Shown here piece by piece: positions 41,203-51,272 of a DNA stretch of 64,000 nt (the first letter of the stretch is position 1; each line of letters begins with the position of its first letter). Below the pieces are notes generated by a model that saw only the letters and a program-made list of their open reading frames with translations, ran no database searches and had not been told where the DNA came from. The DNA is from Euglena gracilis (Eukaryota; Euglenida; Euglenophyceae; Euglenales): the NCBI GenBank assembly GCA_039621445.1, contig CP154954.1, positions 36,131,703 through 36,195,702 on the forward strand. Reading direction: 5' to 3'. A program made the position numbers and the translations under genes.

Positions 41203-42224
41203 CCGTTACCAACGTGCTATTTTGCGCCTCCCGGGCGGTAACTGCTGCGTTTTACGTACGCCCGCCGCGGGCAAAATTGCACCTGTCCGGCCGCCGCCCT
41301 TCGGAACAGTGAGGTAAAGCATCGCCGACCTCTAGCCGGGGGAGAGCGCTCGTCCTTGGAGCGCCGACGCAGCCGATTTCCGCCGAAAATGGCCGAAAAA
41401 GGACGATTTTGGGAGCGTCCATTACCGACGTGCTATTTTGCGCCTCCTGGGCGGAAACTGCTGCGTTTTGCGCACGCCCACGGCGGGCAAAATTGCGCCT
41501 GTCCGCCCGCCGCCCTTCGCAACAGTTAGGTAAAGGATCGCCGACCTCCAGCCGGGGAAGAGCGCCCGCTTTTGGAGCGCCGACGCAGCGGATTTCGGCC
41601 GAAAATGGCCAAAAAATGACGTTATTTGGGCCGTCCGTTACCAACGTGCTACTTTGCGCCTCCCGGACGTTAACTGCTGCGTTTTACGCACGCCCAGCGC
41701 GGGCAAAATTGCGCCTGTCCGCCCGCCGCCCTTCGCAACAGTTAGGTAGGTAAAGGATCGTGGACCTCTAGCCTGCTCAGAGGGCTCGTTTTCGGACGTC
41801 GAAGCAGCCGATATCGGCCGAAAATAGCCTAAAAATAACGTTGTAGGGTGCGTCCGTTACCAACGTGCTATTTTGCGCCTCCCGGGCGGCAACTGCTGCG
41901 ATTTGCGCACGCCCGCCGCGGGCAAAATTGCGCCTGTCCGGCCGCCGCCCCTCGCAACAGTTAGGTAAAGGATCGCGGACCTCTAGCCGGGGCAGAGCGC
42001 CTTTTTATGGAGCGCCGACGTAGCTGATTTCGGCCGAAAAAGGCTGGAAAATGACGTTTTTGGGGACGTCCGTTACCAACGTGCTATTTTGCGCCTCCCG
42101 GGCGGTAACTGTGGCGTTTTGCGCACGCCGGCCGCGGGCAAAATTGTGCCTGTCCCGCCCTTCGCAACAGTGAGGTAAAGGATCGGCGACCTCTAGCCTT
42201 GGCAGAGCGTTCGCTAGACGTCGA
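41203..42224 (-). repeat. Satellite B, reversed orientation
   Basis: Same monomer plan as satellite A but with consistent differences: GGGCGGTAACTGC for GGACGGTAACTGC, GACGCAGCCGATTTCGG for GGCGCAGCGGATTTTGG, and GTTAGGTAAAGG for GTTAGTTAAAGG. Units are much more diverged from one another than in subfamily A. The orientation changes at about 42225 (GTTCGCTAGACGTCGAGG). Confidence 0.9.
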
Positions 42225-43334
42225 GGATCCGTTACGTAACTGTTGCGAAAAGCGGCGGTCGGACATGCGCAATTTTGCCCGCGGCGGGCGTGCGTAAAAC
42301 ACAGCCGTTACCGCCCGGGAGGCGCAGAATAGCACGTTGGAAACGGACGCCCCCAAAAACGTCATTTTCGGCCATTTTTGGCCGAAATCGGCTGCGTCGA
42401 CGTCCGAAAACGAGCGCTCTGCCCCGGCTAGAGGTCGCCGATCCTTTACCTAACTATTGCGAAGGGCGGCGTCCGGACAGGCGCAATTTTGCCCGCGGCG
42501 GGCGCGCGTAAAACGCAGCAGTTACCGCCCGGGAGCGCAAAATAGCACGTTGGTAACGGACGCCCCCAAAAACGTCGTTTTTCCTCCGTTTTCGGGCGAA
42601 ATCCGCTGCGCCGGCGCTCGAAAAACGAGCGTCTGCCCCGGCTACAGGTCTTCAATCCTTTACCTAACTGTTACGAAGGGCGGCGGCCGGGCAGGCGCAA
42701 TTTTGCCAGCTGCCGGCGTGCGCAAAACGCGGCAGTTACCGCCCGGGAGGCGCAAAAAAGCACGTTGGTAACGGACGCCCCCAAAAATGTCATTTTTCTG
42801 CCATTTTCGGCGAAAATAGGCTGCGTCGGCGTTTAAAAAACGAGCGCTGTGCCTCGTCTAGAGGTCGGCGATCCTTTACCTAACTGTCGCGAAGGGCGGC
42901 GGCCGGGCAGGCGCAATTTTGCCCGCGGCGGGCCTGCGTAAAACGCAGCAGTTACCGCCCGGGGGGCGCAAAATAGCACGTTGGTAACAGACGCCCCCAA
43001 AAAGGTCAGTTTCGGCCATTTTCGGCGGACATCGGCTGCGTCGGCGTTGCAAAAACGAGCGCTCTGCCCCGTCTAGAGGTCGGCTATCCTTTACCTAACT
43101 GTTGCAAAGGGCGGCGGCCGGACAGGCGCAATTTTGCCCTCGCCGGCCGTGCGTAAAACACAGCAGTTACCGCCCGGGAGGCGCAAAATAGCACGTTGGT
43201 AAAGCACGTCCCCAAAAACGTCATTTTTCGGCCATTTTCGGCGCAAATCGGCTGCGGCGGCGTCCGAAAACGGGCGCCTTGTGCAGGCTAGAAGTCGGCA
43301 ATTCTTCTACCTAACGGTTGCGAAGGGCGGCGGC
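42225..43334 (+). repeat. Satellite B, direct orientation, first copy of a larger duplication
   Basis: About five diverged monomers. Together with the strand-switch junction at 42210-42235 they match 47650-48920 almost base for base, including rare variants such as GACATGCGCAA, CTACAGGTCTTCAATCC and TGCCTCGTCTAGAGG. Confidence 0.85.
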
Positions 43335-43511
43335 CGAGGGTGGGTTGGGCAGGCACGCCTGTCCGGCGTGCCTGCCCAACCCACCCTCGAAACCCTACCC
43401 CCCTGGGGGGGTCGGCAGGGGTGCTATGGGGTGCCTGCCGCTAGCAGCCCCCCCCCCCCCCCGGGTTGGGGCAGGCACCTGACTTAAAAAAAAAAGCCTG
43501 ACCCCAACACC
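43335..43511. mobile_element. Foldback insertion with a perfect 24-bp-arm hairpin
   Basis: 43335-43389 is a perfect inverted repeat with 24-bp arms (beginning CGAGGGTGGGTTGGGCAGG) and a 7-base loop CTGTCCG. It is followed by C-rich DNA, more GCAGGCAC words and an A10 run with flanking AGCCTGACCCC. The duplicated locus at 48914-48990 lacks it and has ordinary satellite, so this is an insertion that replaced about 60 bp. It is a foldback or SINE-like fragment; the family is unknown. Confidence 0.6.
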
Positions 43512-43631
43512 ACCGTGAGGCGCAAAATAGCACGTTGGTAACGGACGTCCCCAAAAAGGTCATTTTTCGGTCAATTTCGGCGGAAATCGGCTGCGTTGGC
43601 ACTCCAAAAACGAGCGCTCTGCCAAGGCTAG
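43512..43631 (+). repeat. Satellite B fragment
   Basis: Resumes at AGGCGCAAAATAGCACG and ends with AAGGCTAG, where the TIR-bounded insertion begins. Confidence 0.85.
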
Positions 43632-43659
43632 GAGAGATGGGTAAAGTGGAGCCTCCACA

Positions 43660-43683
43660 GTACCCCACAGTACTGTGGGGTAC
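43660..43683. repeat. Perfect 24-bp palindrome
   Basis: GTACCCCACAGT followed directly by its complement, with no spacer. It is next to the left inverted repeat. The right end has related words (CACAGTACCCCACACTCG). Confidence 0.85.
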
Positions 43684-43775
43684 CCCACACTCACCCCCAC
43701 TGTCACCCCACTCCCCTCCCCACTCCACCCCCACTGGCACCCCACACTTACCCCCCCCCCACACTCCCCCCCCAG
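43684..43775. repeat. C-rich minisatellite, left block
   Basis: Variants of CCCCACTGTCACCCCACACT. The same words make up 45770-45945 and 46455-46812. The LINE fragment lies between blocks, as if inserted into this repeat. Confidence 0.7.
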
Positions 43776-45687
43776 CCCCGGAGGACGTCCCAATGCTGGG
43801 CCCGGCGGGCGACCCTGTCGTGCTGTTGGATGGGGTGGCGCGGTGGCGCTCAGCGTCCCCTCCTCTGTCCCGGTGGCCTGGTGGCGACGTTGTCGGCGAC
43901 TGTGGTCTTCCAAGGGACCTCGCCCCCGGCTGGACCTCCTGTTCCCCGTGGGTTTGGACTTCGACTGGGCCTCCTCCACCACCATCTTCCGCCGGCCGGG
44001 GGTCCAGTCCGGGGGCTTCGTGCACAAGGTGGCCCCGCGGGTGATCAAGTGGGTCGCCCGTGTCCGTGGCGGCTGTCTCGCTACGCGGGAGCGTCTGGCG
44101 CGGCACGGCATCGGCGGCGTGGTGTCACCTGTCTGCCTGTGCTGCGGGGTGGAGGTGGAGGACGACGCCCACGTGCTGACGGGCTGTCCGGCTACCGGCG
44201 CTGCCCCCCCCCTCTAGGCCCTGCTGGATGTGTGGGCGCTGGCCAGCGCTACCTCGAAGCTGAGTGTGCCGCCCCCTTCACTGGCATGGCTGACGGCGCA
44301 CTGCCTCCCCCTGCTGGCGGCGCTGGTCCCCTCCACCGTGCTGCACCATCACGCTCTCCCGGCGGCGGATGCGACGCGGTTCATGCTCGCGTTGCACGTG
44401 GCCCTGGCTGAGCGCACGGCAGAACTCCTTCGCCGTCGTGGTGAGCTCATGGCCACCTCCCCGATGCTGGTCGACACGCCCTCCGACCAGCCCCCGGCGG
44501 TCCCCCCAGTTGTGTCCCCGGCCCCGGCGGCGAGCAGCTCCTCGTCTGCATTGCCCCCAGAGCTGCGCCTCAGTGTCCCCGAGCTGCGGTCCCGGGAGCT
44601 TCAGCAGCGCCAGCGCCCCCCGGCCCCGCTGGCACCAGCCGGTCCTCCGCAGGCCCCCCCATGCGGTAGCCCCCGGCGGCGTTGGTTGCAGTCGCGCCTG
44701 GTCGTCTTGCTGCGGGAGCACACTGTGGTCTGCCCCGCCAGCCGCGGATGCCGTTCGGAGGTCTTTCTGGACCTCTTTGAGGAGTTGGTGGGTGAGCACT
44801 ATACGACGACCCCTGGCTCCTTGCCGGCTCACCGCCTGTCCGGCTTCGCCAAGGCGTTGGCCAACCTGGTGGGCTCCACGGACCTGAGCCCCCCCCTCCA
44901 GCGGCACTCATTGGGTGGCGGTCGGTGGCTGTACAACCGCACCCCCACTGTGCATCGGGATGCTGACCGCTGGCGTCGACGAGCTGAGCGAGAGCTGGCT
45001 GCCTGTCCGGTACCTCGCCCTGTGGCAACCATCGCGGAGGTGGATGCCGGTCTGGCTGCTTGGCTGTGGTACCACCCCCACCTGCGGGCGGCGGCGGTGG
45101 AGCAGGGGCTGCCGAGCAAAGCGCTTCTGTTGCTGTGGGAGGTGGACAAGGGCATGCCCTTCCCATCCACTGCGGGCAGCTCGGAGTCTGCGCTGGTCCT
45201 GGGCTTCACCCGTCGCCTGCGCCGCCAGGTGGGCCTGGACGATGAGCTGCGGGACTACATGATCCCCCGAGACGTGGTCGGCGCCCTGGGACCTGGCCTG
45301 CGGGACAGCCACAACCAGCGCTGGCCGGTGCAGATCGTGCCGCCCGCCCCCGGGGAGCCAGCTGCCTGGTACGAGTTGTTCCAGCAGCGGTGGAAAGACT
45401 TCTTGTCGTCCTTGCGGGTCACCGCGCCAGCGGAGGAGGCGGATCATCGGCGGGCTCGAGCAGTGGGGGACCTGGCTCCAGCGAAGAGGCGGCGGACAGC
45501 CCCTCCGGCACGAGCAGCGTCAGCCAAGCCCCCCGCCCCGCCGCAATCGTCAACCAGGGCACGGTCTCCGGACGCCGAGGCCGCCGTGCCCCCACCGAAG
45601 CGTCAGTCCACCTTGGACTGTTGGCGGCAACCTGCGAAGGCCCCGCTACCCCATCATCGGCGAGCGGCTGAGGGTCCACCGACCTAA
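43776..45687 (+). pseudogene. LINE C-terminal region: zinc finger plus long unknown extension
   Basis: One frame is readable to TGA 45685-45687 with a single TAG at 44215-44217. Near its start is VIKWVARVRGGCLATRERLA, then CX2CX8HX4C (CLCCGVEVEDDAHVLTGC, 44134-44186), the zf-RVT type finger that follows RT in many non-LTR elements. The RT itself is absent, so the copy is 5'-truncated as is usual for LINEs. After the stop come about 485 codons: an Ala/Leu-rich part, SRLVVLLREHTVVCPASRGC, WLWYHPHLRAAAVEQGL, a basic tail (AKRRRTAPPAR) and KRQSTLDCWRQ near the end, resembling a PCNA-interacting peptide. I recognise no known domain in the extension. Confidence 0.6.
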
Positions 45688-45769
45688 TGGAAGAGGGATG
45701 GGGCGCTTGGCATCGTGGTGATCTCGGTCATCATGGCCTAGACAGCGCCCCGCGGTGAGGCCCCCCTCG

Positions 45770-45945
45770 CCGCTCCGACCGAACCCCCCCCCCCACACTC
45801 CCCCCACTGTCACCCCACACTCCCCCCACACTCCCCGCCCACTGTCACCCCACACTCCCCCCAACACTCCCCCCCACTGTCACCCCACACTTACCCCCCA
45901 CACTCCCCCCCACTGTCACCCCACACATACCCCCCACACTTCCTT
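45770..45945. repeat. C-rich minisatellite, middle block
   Basis: Repeated CACTGTCACCCCACACTCCCCCC words downstream of the LINE fragment. There is no coding potential beyond low-complexity Pro/Thr/His frames. Confidence 0.75.
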
Positions 45946-45977
45946 TTTGTGTGAAATGGAAATTGCCGAATTCCAAT

Positions 45978-46443
45978 TTGTTGGTTTACAGTACCATGGG
46001 TGAGCAACAGCCTGATTCTTTTTTGAATCCCAAGTTGAATTTTCGCAACTGTTCTGGTGTCATTTTTTTGACTTACTCGGCCTTCGGCCTCGTCGCGCCA
46101 CAGCCTTCGGCAGCGGCGCGGGGGCGGGGGTCCGCCCCCCCCCGGACCATTCCCCAGAACCAAAATAACATCATCCCCTTGTGTGTGCAAGGCAAGGGAA
46201 AGAAAATCCACTTTGTTGGTTTACAGTACCATGGGTGAGAAACAGCCGGATTCTTTATTTAATCCCACGTTGAACGTGCACAACTGTTCAGCTGTCATTT
46301 TTGACTTACTCCGCCTTCGGCCTCGTCGCGCCGCGGCCTTCGGCCGCGGCCCCCCCCCCCCCCCCCCCCGACCCCCCCCCCCCAAGAACCTAAATAACAT
46401 CATCCCGTTGTGTGTGCAAGGCAAGAGAAAAAATCCACTTTCC
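45978..46443 (+). repeat. Tandem duplication of a 235-bp unit with UUCG hairpins
   Basis: Two copies, each starting TTGTTGGTTTACAGTACCATGGG (45978, 46213) and ending TGTGTGCAAGGCAAG. Each contains GCCTTCGGCCTCGTCGCG and a long G or C run. The second copy has GCCGCGGC CTTCG GCCGCGGC, a perfect strong hairpin. It could be the 3' end of a LINE or another short retroelement. No gene is seen. Confidence 0.65.
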
Positions 46444-46454
46444 TCGGATTTGGC

Positions 46455-46812
46455 ACATCCCCCCCACTGTCACCCCACACGTACCCCCCACACTCTCCCC
46501 CACTGTCACCCCACACTTACTTCCCACACTCCCCCCCACTGTCACCCCACACTCCCCCCCACCCTCCCCCCCCTTTCACCCCCTCCCCCCCCCCCCACTC
46601 CCCCCCCACTGTCCCCCCACACTTAACCCCCACACTCCTCCCCCCAACTGTCACCCCACACTCCCCCCCACACTCCCCCCCACTGTCACCCCACACTTAG
46701 CCCCCACACTCCCCCCCACTGTCACCCCACACTCCCCCCCACACTCTCCCCCACTGTCACCCCACACTTACCCCTCACACGCCCCCCCACACTTACCCCC
46801 CACAGTACCCCA
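46455..46812. repeat. C-rich minisatellite, right block
   Basis: The longest block of the CACTGTCACCCCACAC minisatellite, with runs of up to 10 C. It ends just before the right inverted repeat. Confidence 0.8.
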
Positions 46813-46850
46813 CACTCGACTGTGGGGGCTCCACTTTATGCCATATGTGC

Positions 46851-47045
46851 AGGCTAGAGGTCGGCGCTCCTTTACCTAACTGTTGCGAAGGGCGGCTGCC
46901 GGACAGGCGCAATTTTGTCCGACGGCGGGCGTGCGTAAAACGCCCAAGTTACCGCCCGGGAGACGCAAAAAAGCACGTCGGTAACGGACGTCCCCAAAAA
47001 AGTCACTTTTTCAGCCATTTTCGGCCGAAATCGGCTGCAAAATAG
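46851..47045 (+). repeat. Satellite B fragment, direct orientation
   Basis: Nearly one monomer (AGGCTAGAGGTCGGCGCTCC to TCGGCTGCAAAATAGG), ending at a strand switch near 47045. Confidence 0.85.
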
Positions 47046-47805
47046 GCGCTCCACGGGGCAGGCAAAAATAGGCGCCGCGGGCAAAATTGCGCCTATCCGC
47101 CCGCCGCCCTTCGCAACAGTTAGGCAAAGGATCGCCGACCTCTAGCCTGCACACAGCGCTCGTTTTCGGACGGCGACGCCGCCGATTTGCGCAGAAAATG
47201 GCCGAAAAAAGACGTTTTGGGAGGCGTCCGTTACCAACGTGCTATTTTGCGCCTCCCGGTCGGTAACTGCTGCGTTTTAAGCACGCCCGCCGCAGGCAAA
47301 ATTGTGCCTGTCCGCCCGCCGCCCTTCGCAACGGTTAGGTACGAGAGCGACGACCTCTAGCCTGGGCAGAGCGCTCGTTTTTGGACCGCCGACGCAGCCG
47401 ATTTCGGCCAAAAATGGCCGAAAATGACGTCTTTGGGGGCGTCCGTAACCAACGTGCTATTTTGTGCCTCCCGGGCGGTAACTGCTGGGTTTTACGCACG
47501 CCCGCCGCGGGGAAAATTGCGCCTGTCTGCCCGCCGCCCTTCGCAACAGTTAAATAAAGGATCCCCGCCCTCTAGCCGGGGCAGAGCGCTCGTTTTTGGA
47601 CCGCCGACGCAGCCGATTTCCGCCGAAAATGGCCGAAAAATGTCGTTTTTGGGGGCGCCCGTTACCAACGTGCTATTTTGCGCCTCCCGGGCGGTAACTG
47701 TGGCGTTTTGCGCACGCCGGCCGCGGGCAAAATTGCGCCTGTCCCGCCCTTCGCAACAGTGACGTAAAGGATCGGCGACCTCTAGCCTGGGCAGAGCGTT
47801 CGCTA
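47046..47805 (-). repeat. Satellite B, reversed orientation
   Basis: About 3.5 diverged monomers. The last one contains the same shortened CCTGTCCCGCCCTTCGC variant as 42150, part of the duplication with 42060 onward. Confidence 0.85.
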
Positions 47806-49083
47806 GACGTCGAGGATCCGTTACCTAACTGTTTGGAAAAGCGGCGGTCGGACATGCGCAATATTGCCCGCGGCGGGCGTGCGTAAAACACAGCCGTTAC
47901 CGCCCGGGAGGCGCAGAATAGCACGTTGGAAACGGACGCCCCCGAAAACGTCATTTTTCGGCCATTTTCGGCCAAAATCGGCTGCGTCGACGTCCGAAAA
48001 CGAGCGCTCTGCCCCGGCTAGAGGTCGCCGATCCTTTACCTAACTATTGCGAAGGGCGGCGTCCGGACAGGCGCAATTTTGCTTGCGGCGGGCGCGCGTA
48101 AAACGCAGCAGTTACCGCCCGGGAGCGCAAAGTAGCACGTTGGTAACGGACGCCCCCAAAAACGTCATTTTCGGCAATTTTCGGCAGAAATCGGGTGCGT
48201 CGGCGCTCGAAAAACGAGCGTCTGCCCCGGCTACAGGTCTTCAATCCTTTACCTAACTGTTGCGAAGGGCGGCGGCCGGGCAGGCGCAATTTTGCCAGCT
48301 GCCGGCGTGCGCAAAACGCTGCCGTTACCGCCCGGGAGGCGCAAAAAAGCACGTTGGTAACGGACGCCCCCAAAAATGTCATTTTTCTGCCATTTTCGGC
48401 GAAAATAGGCTGCGTCGGCGTTTAAAAAACGAGCGCTGTGCCTCGTCTAGAGGTCGGCGATCCTTTTCCTAACTGTTGCGAAGGGCGGCGGCCGGGCAGG
48501 CGCAATTTTGCCCCCGCCGGGCGTGCGCAAAACGCAGCAGTTACCGCCCGGGGGGCGCAAAATAGCACGTTGGTAACGGACGCCCCCAAAAAGGTCAGTT
48601 TCGGCCATTTTCGGCGGAAATCGGCTGCGTCGGCGTTGCAAAAATGAGCGCTCTGCCCCGTCTAGAGGTCGGCTATCCTTTACCTAACTGTTGCGAAGGG
48701 CGGCGGCCGGACAGGCGCAATTTTGCCCGCGCCGGCCGTGCGTAAAACACAGCAGTTACCGCCCGGGAGGCGCAAAATAGCACGTTGCTAAAGCACGTCC
48801 CCAAAAACGTCATTTTTCGGCCATTTTCGGCACCAATTGGCTGCGGCGGCGTCCGAAAACGGGCGCCTTGTGCAGGCTAGAAGTCGGCGATCCTTTACCT
48901 AACGGTTGCGAAGGGCGGCGGCCGGACAGGCGCATTTTTGCCCGCGGCGGGCGTGCGTAAAACGCAGCAGTTACCGCCCGGGTGGCGCAAAATAACACGT
49001 TGGTAACGGACGTCCCCAAAATGGTCATTTTTCGGCCAATTTCGGCGGAAATCGGCTGCGTCGGCACTCCAAAAACGAGCGCG
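47806..49083 (+). repeat. Satellite B, direct orientation, second copy of the duplication
   Basis: Begins with the same junction GTTCGCTAGACGTCGAGG as at 42225 and carries the same private variants. It lacks the foldback insertion and so shows the empty site. Confidence 0.85.
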
Positions 49084-49539
49084 GAAAATGACGTTGGGGC
49101 GTCCGTTACCAAGGTGCTATTTTTGCGCCTCCCGGGCGGCAACTGCTGCGTTTTACGCACGCCCGCCGTCGGGCAAAAGTCCGCCTGTCCGCCCGCCGCC
49201 TTTCCCATCAGTTAGGTCAAGGATCACCAACCTCTAGCCGGGGCAGAGCGCTCTTTTTTGGAGCGCCGACGCAGCCGATTTGCGCCGAAAATGGCCAAAA
49301 AATAACGTTTTTGGGGGCGTCCGTTAGCAACTTGCTATTTTGCGCCTCCTGGGCGGTAACTGCTGCGCTTTACGCACGCCGGCCGTGGGCAAAATTGCGC
49401 CTGTCCGGCCACCGCCCTTCGCAACAGTTAGGTAAAGGATCCCCGACTTCTAGCCGGGGCAGAGTGCTCGTTTTTGGAGCGCCGACGCAGCCGATTTGCG
49501 CCGAAAATAGCCGAAATATGTCGTTTTTGGGGGCGTCCG
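49084..49539 (-). repeat. Satellite B, reversed orientation
   Basis: The orientation switches inside a monomer (ACGAGCGC followed directly by GGAAAATGACG). About two monomers precede the SINE-like insertion. Confidence 0.85.
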
Positions 49540-49873
49540 TGTGTGCGGCAGACGGGAGATCCTACGGAGGTAGGTCGCCGGCGCGTAGTACCAAGCCGGG
49601 TATCGCTCGATTAGCTTATTCGGTAAGGCACTGGGATCACACGCGGGAGGTCGTGGGTTCGAGACCCAGGTCCCGCCGTGTGAGTCCTGATCGATCCCGT
49701 ACGGGCAGAGGGCATACCGCGGGGATCGATCGGCGCGTGAGACTGCGCACGTGGACGAACGCTGATCGGTCGGATTACCACGGGCGTGGCCCCTCGCTCG
49801 CGGACGAGCCACGGCACGTAGTATGAGCTGCCCCGTGGCCGTCCAACAGCGGGTGGCTAAACCTACATACACC
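49540..49873 (+). mobile_element. SINE-like insertion with tRNA-like promoter boxes
   Basis: About 334 bp of foreign DNA splits a satellite monomer at GTCCGT/TACC, with CCGT on both sides. At 49606-49668 it reads TTAGCTTATTCGGTAAGGCA (box A-like) and, 30 bases on, GTCGTGGGTTCGAGACCC (box B GGTTCGANNCC, with a T-arm stem GGG/CCC). The acceptor and anticodon stems of a real tRNA do not form, so it is tRNA-derived rather than a tRNA gene. An 11-bp stem (CACACGCGGGA with TCCCGCCGTGTG, one bulge) encloses the T-arm. There is no poly(A); it ends CCTACATACAC. Confidence 0.6.
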
Positions 49874-50616
49874 GTTACCGACGTGCTATTTTGCGCCTCC
49901 CGGGCGGTAACTGCTGCGTTTTACTCACGCCGGCCGCTGGCAAAATTGCGCCTGTCCGGCCGCCGCCCTTCGCAACAGTTAGGTAAAGGATCGCCGACCT
50001 CTAGCCGGGGCAGAGCGCTTGTTTTTGGACGTCGACGCAGCCGAATTCCGCCGAAATCGGGAGGAAAAGGACGTTTTTGGGGGCGTCCGTTAGCAACTTG
50101 CTATTCTGCGCCTCCTGGGCGGTAACTGCGGCGTATTACGCACGCCCGCCGTCGGGCAAAATTGCGCCTGTCTGGCCGCCGCCCTTCGCAACAGTTAAGT
50201 AAAGGATCGCCGACCTCTAGCCGGGGCAGAGCGCTCGTTTTTGGACGGCCGACGCAGCCGATATCGGCCGAAAATAGCCGAAATATGACGTTTTTGGGGG
50301 CGTCCGTTACCAACGTGCTATTTTGCGCCTCCCGGGCGATAACTGCTGCGTTTTACGCACGCCGCCGCGGGCAAAATTGCGCCTTTCCGGCCACCGCCCT
50401 TCGCAACAGTTAGGCAAAGGATCGCCGACCTCCAGCCTGGGCAGAGCGCTCGTTTTGGAGCGTCATCGCAGCCGATTTCGGCCGAAAATGGCCGAAAAAT
50501 AACGTTTTTGGGGGCGTCCGTTAGCAACATGCTATTTTGCGCCTCCCGGGCGGTAACTGCCGCGTTTTACTCACGCCGGCCGCGGGCAAACTAGCGCCTG
50601 TCCGGCCGCCTCCATT
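49874..50616 (-). repeat. Satellite B, reversed orientation, up to element B
   Basis: About 3.5 monomers resuming at CGTTACCGACGTGC. The array ends at GGCCGCCTCCATT, beside the element B LTR. Confidence 0.85.
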
Positions 50617-51257
50617 TGTAGGGGTTGCCCCTCCTGAGGTCCCTGTGAAGGGACCCCTGGCGGCACAACCCGCGTAGGATCGTTAAAATTTGAGCCCGTC
50701 GGGCCCACCTGGTGGGGGTTTTCCCCTTGGTGGAAAAGTGGGGTAGGGGTGGGTGTTGTTGAGGATGATGATGTTGAAAATGACATACTTTTGAGGTCCA
50801 ATCAATTGATCTTAGATGAATAACCAACAATAATCAATGTCTTGAACTCCCTTGCAAGCAAACAATTGGTGAACACAAATGGCAGTATGTGAACAGAGCC
50901 CTGTGAACAGAAAATGTACAATTGGAGGGGGGCTACAGCTGGGGGGGCTACTTGGTATACTTTGCACAATTCTTAATGAATTGCGCCATTCCAAGCGCCC
51001 ACGAAGGGGGTGCGCATGCTTGCGCAAAGCCCAGCAGGGCTTGCACCTCCCCTTGGGAGTTGCCTGTTGGCCCCCTCAACCTGCCGCCTCCTTCACCTTC
51101 CCATGGCTTGGTCAAAATGGGCTGTGGGGCCCCCTTGGGGGCCAGTGGGGCCTCAAAAGGCCCTTGGGGGCCTTGGAGCCCCCTCGCGGCCATTCGTGGC
51201 CCCTTTTCGCCCCCCTTGGGACCCCTCCTTGGGGCGGGCACCCTCGGACCGCGCACA
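50617..51257 (-). repeat. Element B 3' LTR
   Basis: Reverse complement of TGTGCGCGG...CCCCTACA. Relative to the 5' LTR of B it lacks about 50 bp around the stretch rich in TTGAA words near 63365. Confidence 0.85.
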
Positions 51258-51272
51258 CTCCCCTCCTCAAAA
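51258..51272 (-). promoter_or_regulatory. Element B polypurine tract
   Basis: On the minus strand, a T run then GAGGAGGGGAG directly precedes the 3' LTR, as in element A. Confidence 0.75.

Larger units (their letters stand above)
43632..46850. mobile_element. TIR-bounded composite insertion, 3.2 kb
   Basis: Flanked by AGGCTAG on both sides (43625-43631, 46851-46857), a possible 7-bp duplication, though part of it is native satellite. Near-terminal inverted repeats match at 19 of 20 positions (43642-43661 TAAAGTGGAGCC..., 46819-46838 in complement). Inside are C-rich minisatellites on both flanks, a LINE C-terminal fragment and a tandem pair of 235-bp units. There is no transposase. It is best seen as a non-autonomous TIR or foldback element that collected other repeats. 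Confidence 0.55.

Noticed and set aside
49600-49680. Functional tRNA gene
   Set aside because: Box A- and B-like words and a T-arm are present, but the acceptor and anticodon stems do not pair. SINE-like is the better reading.
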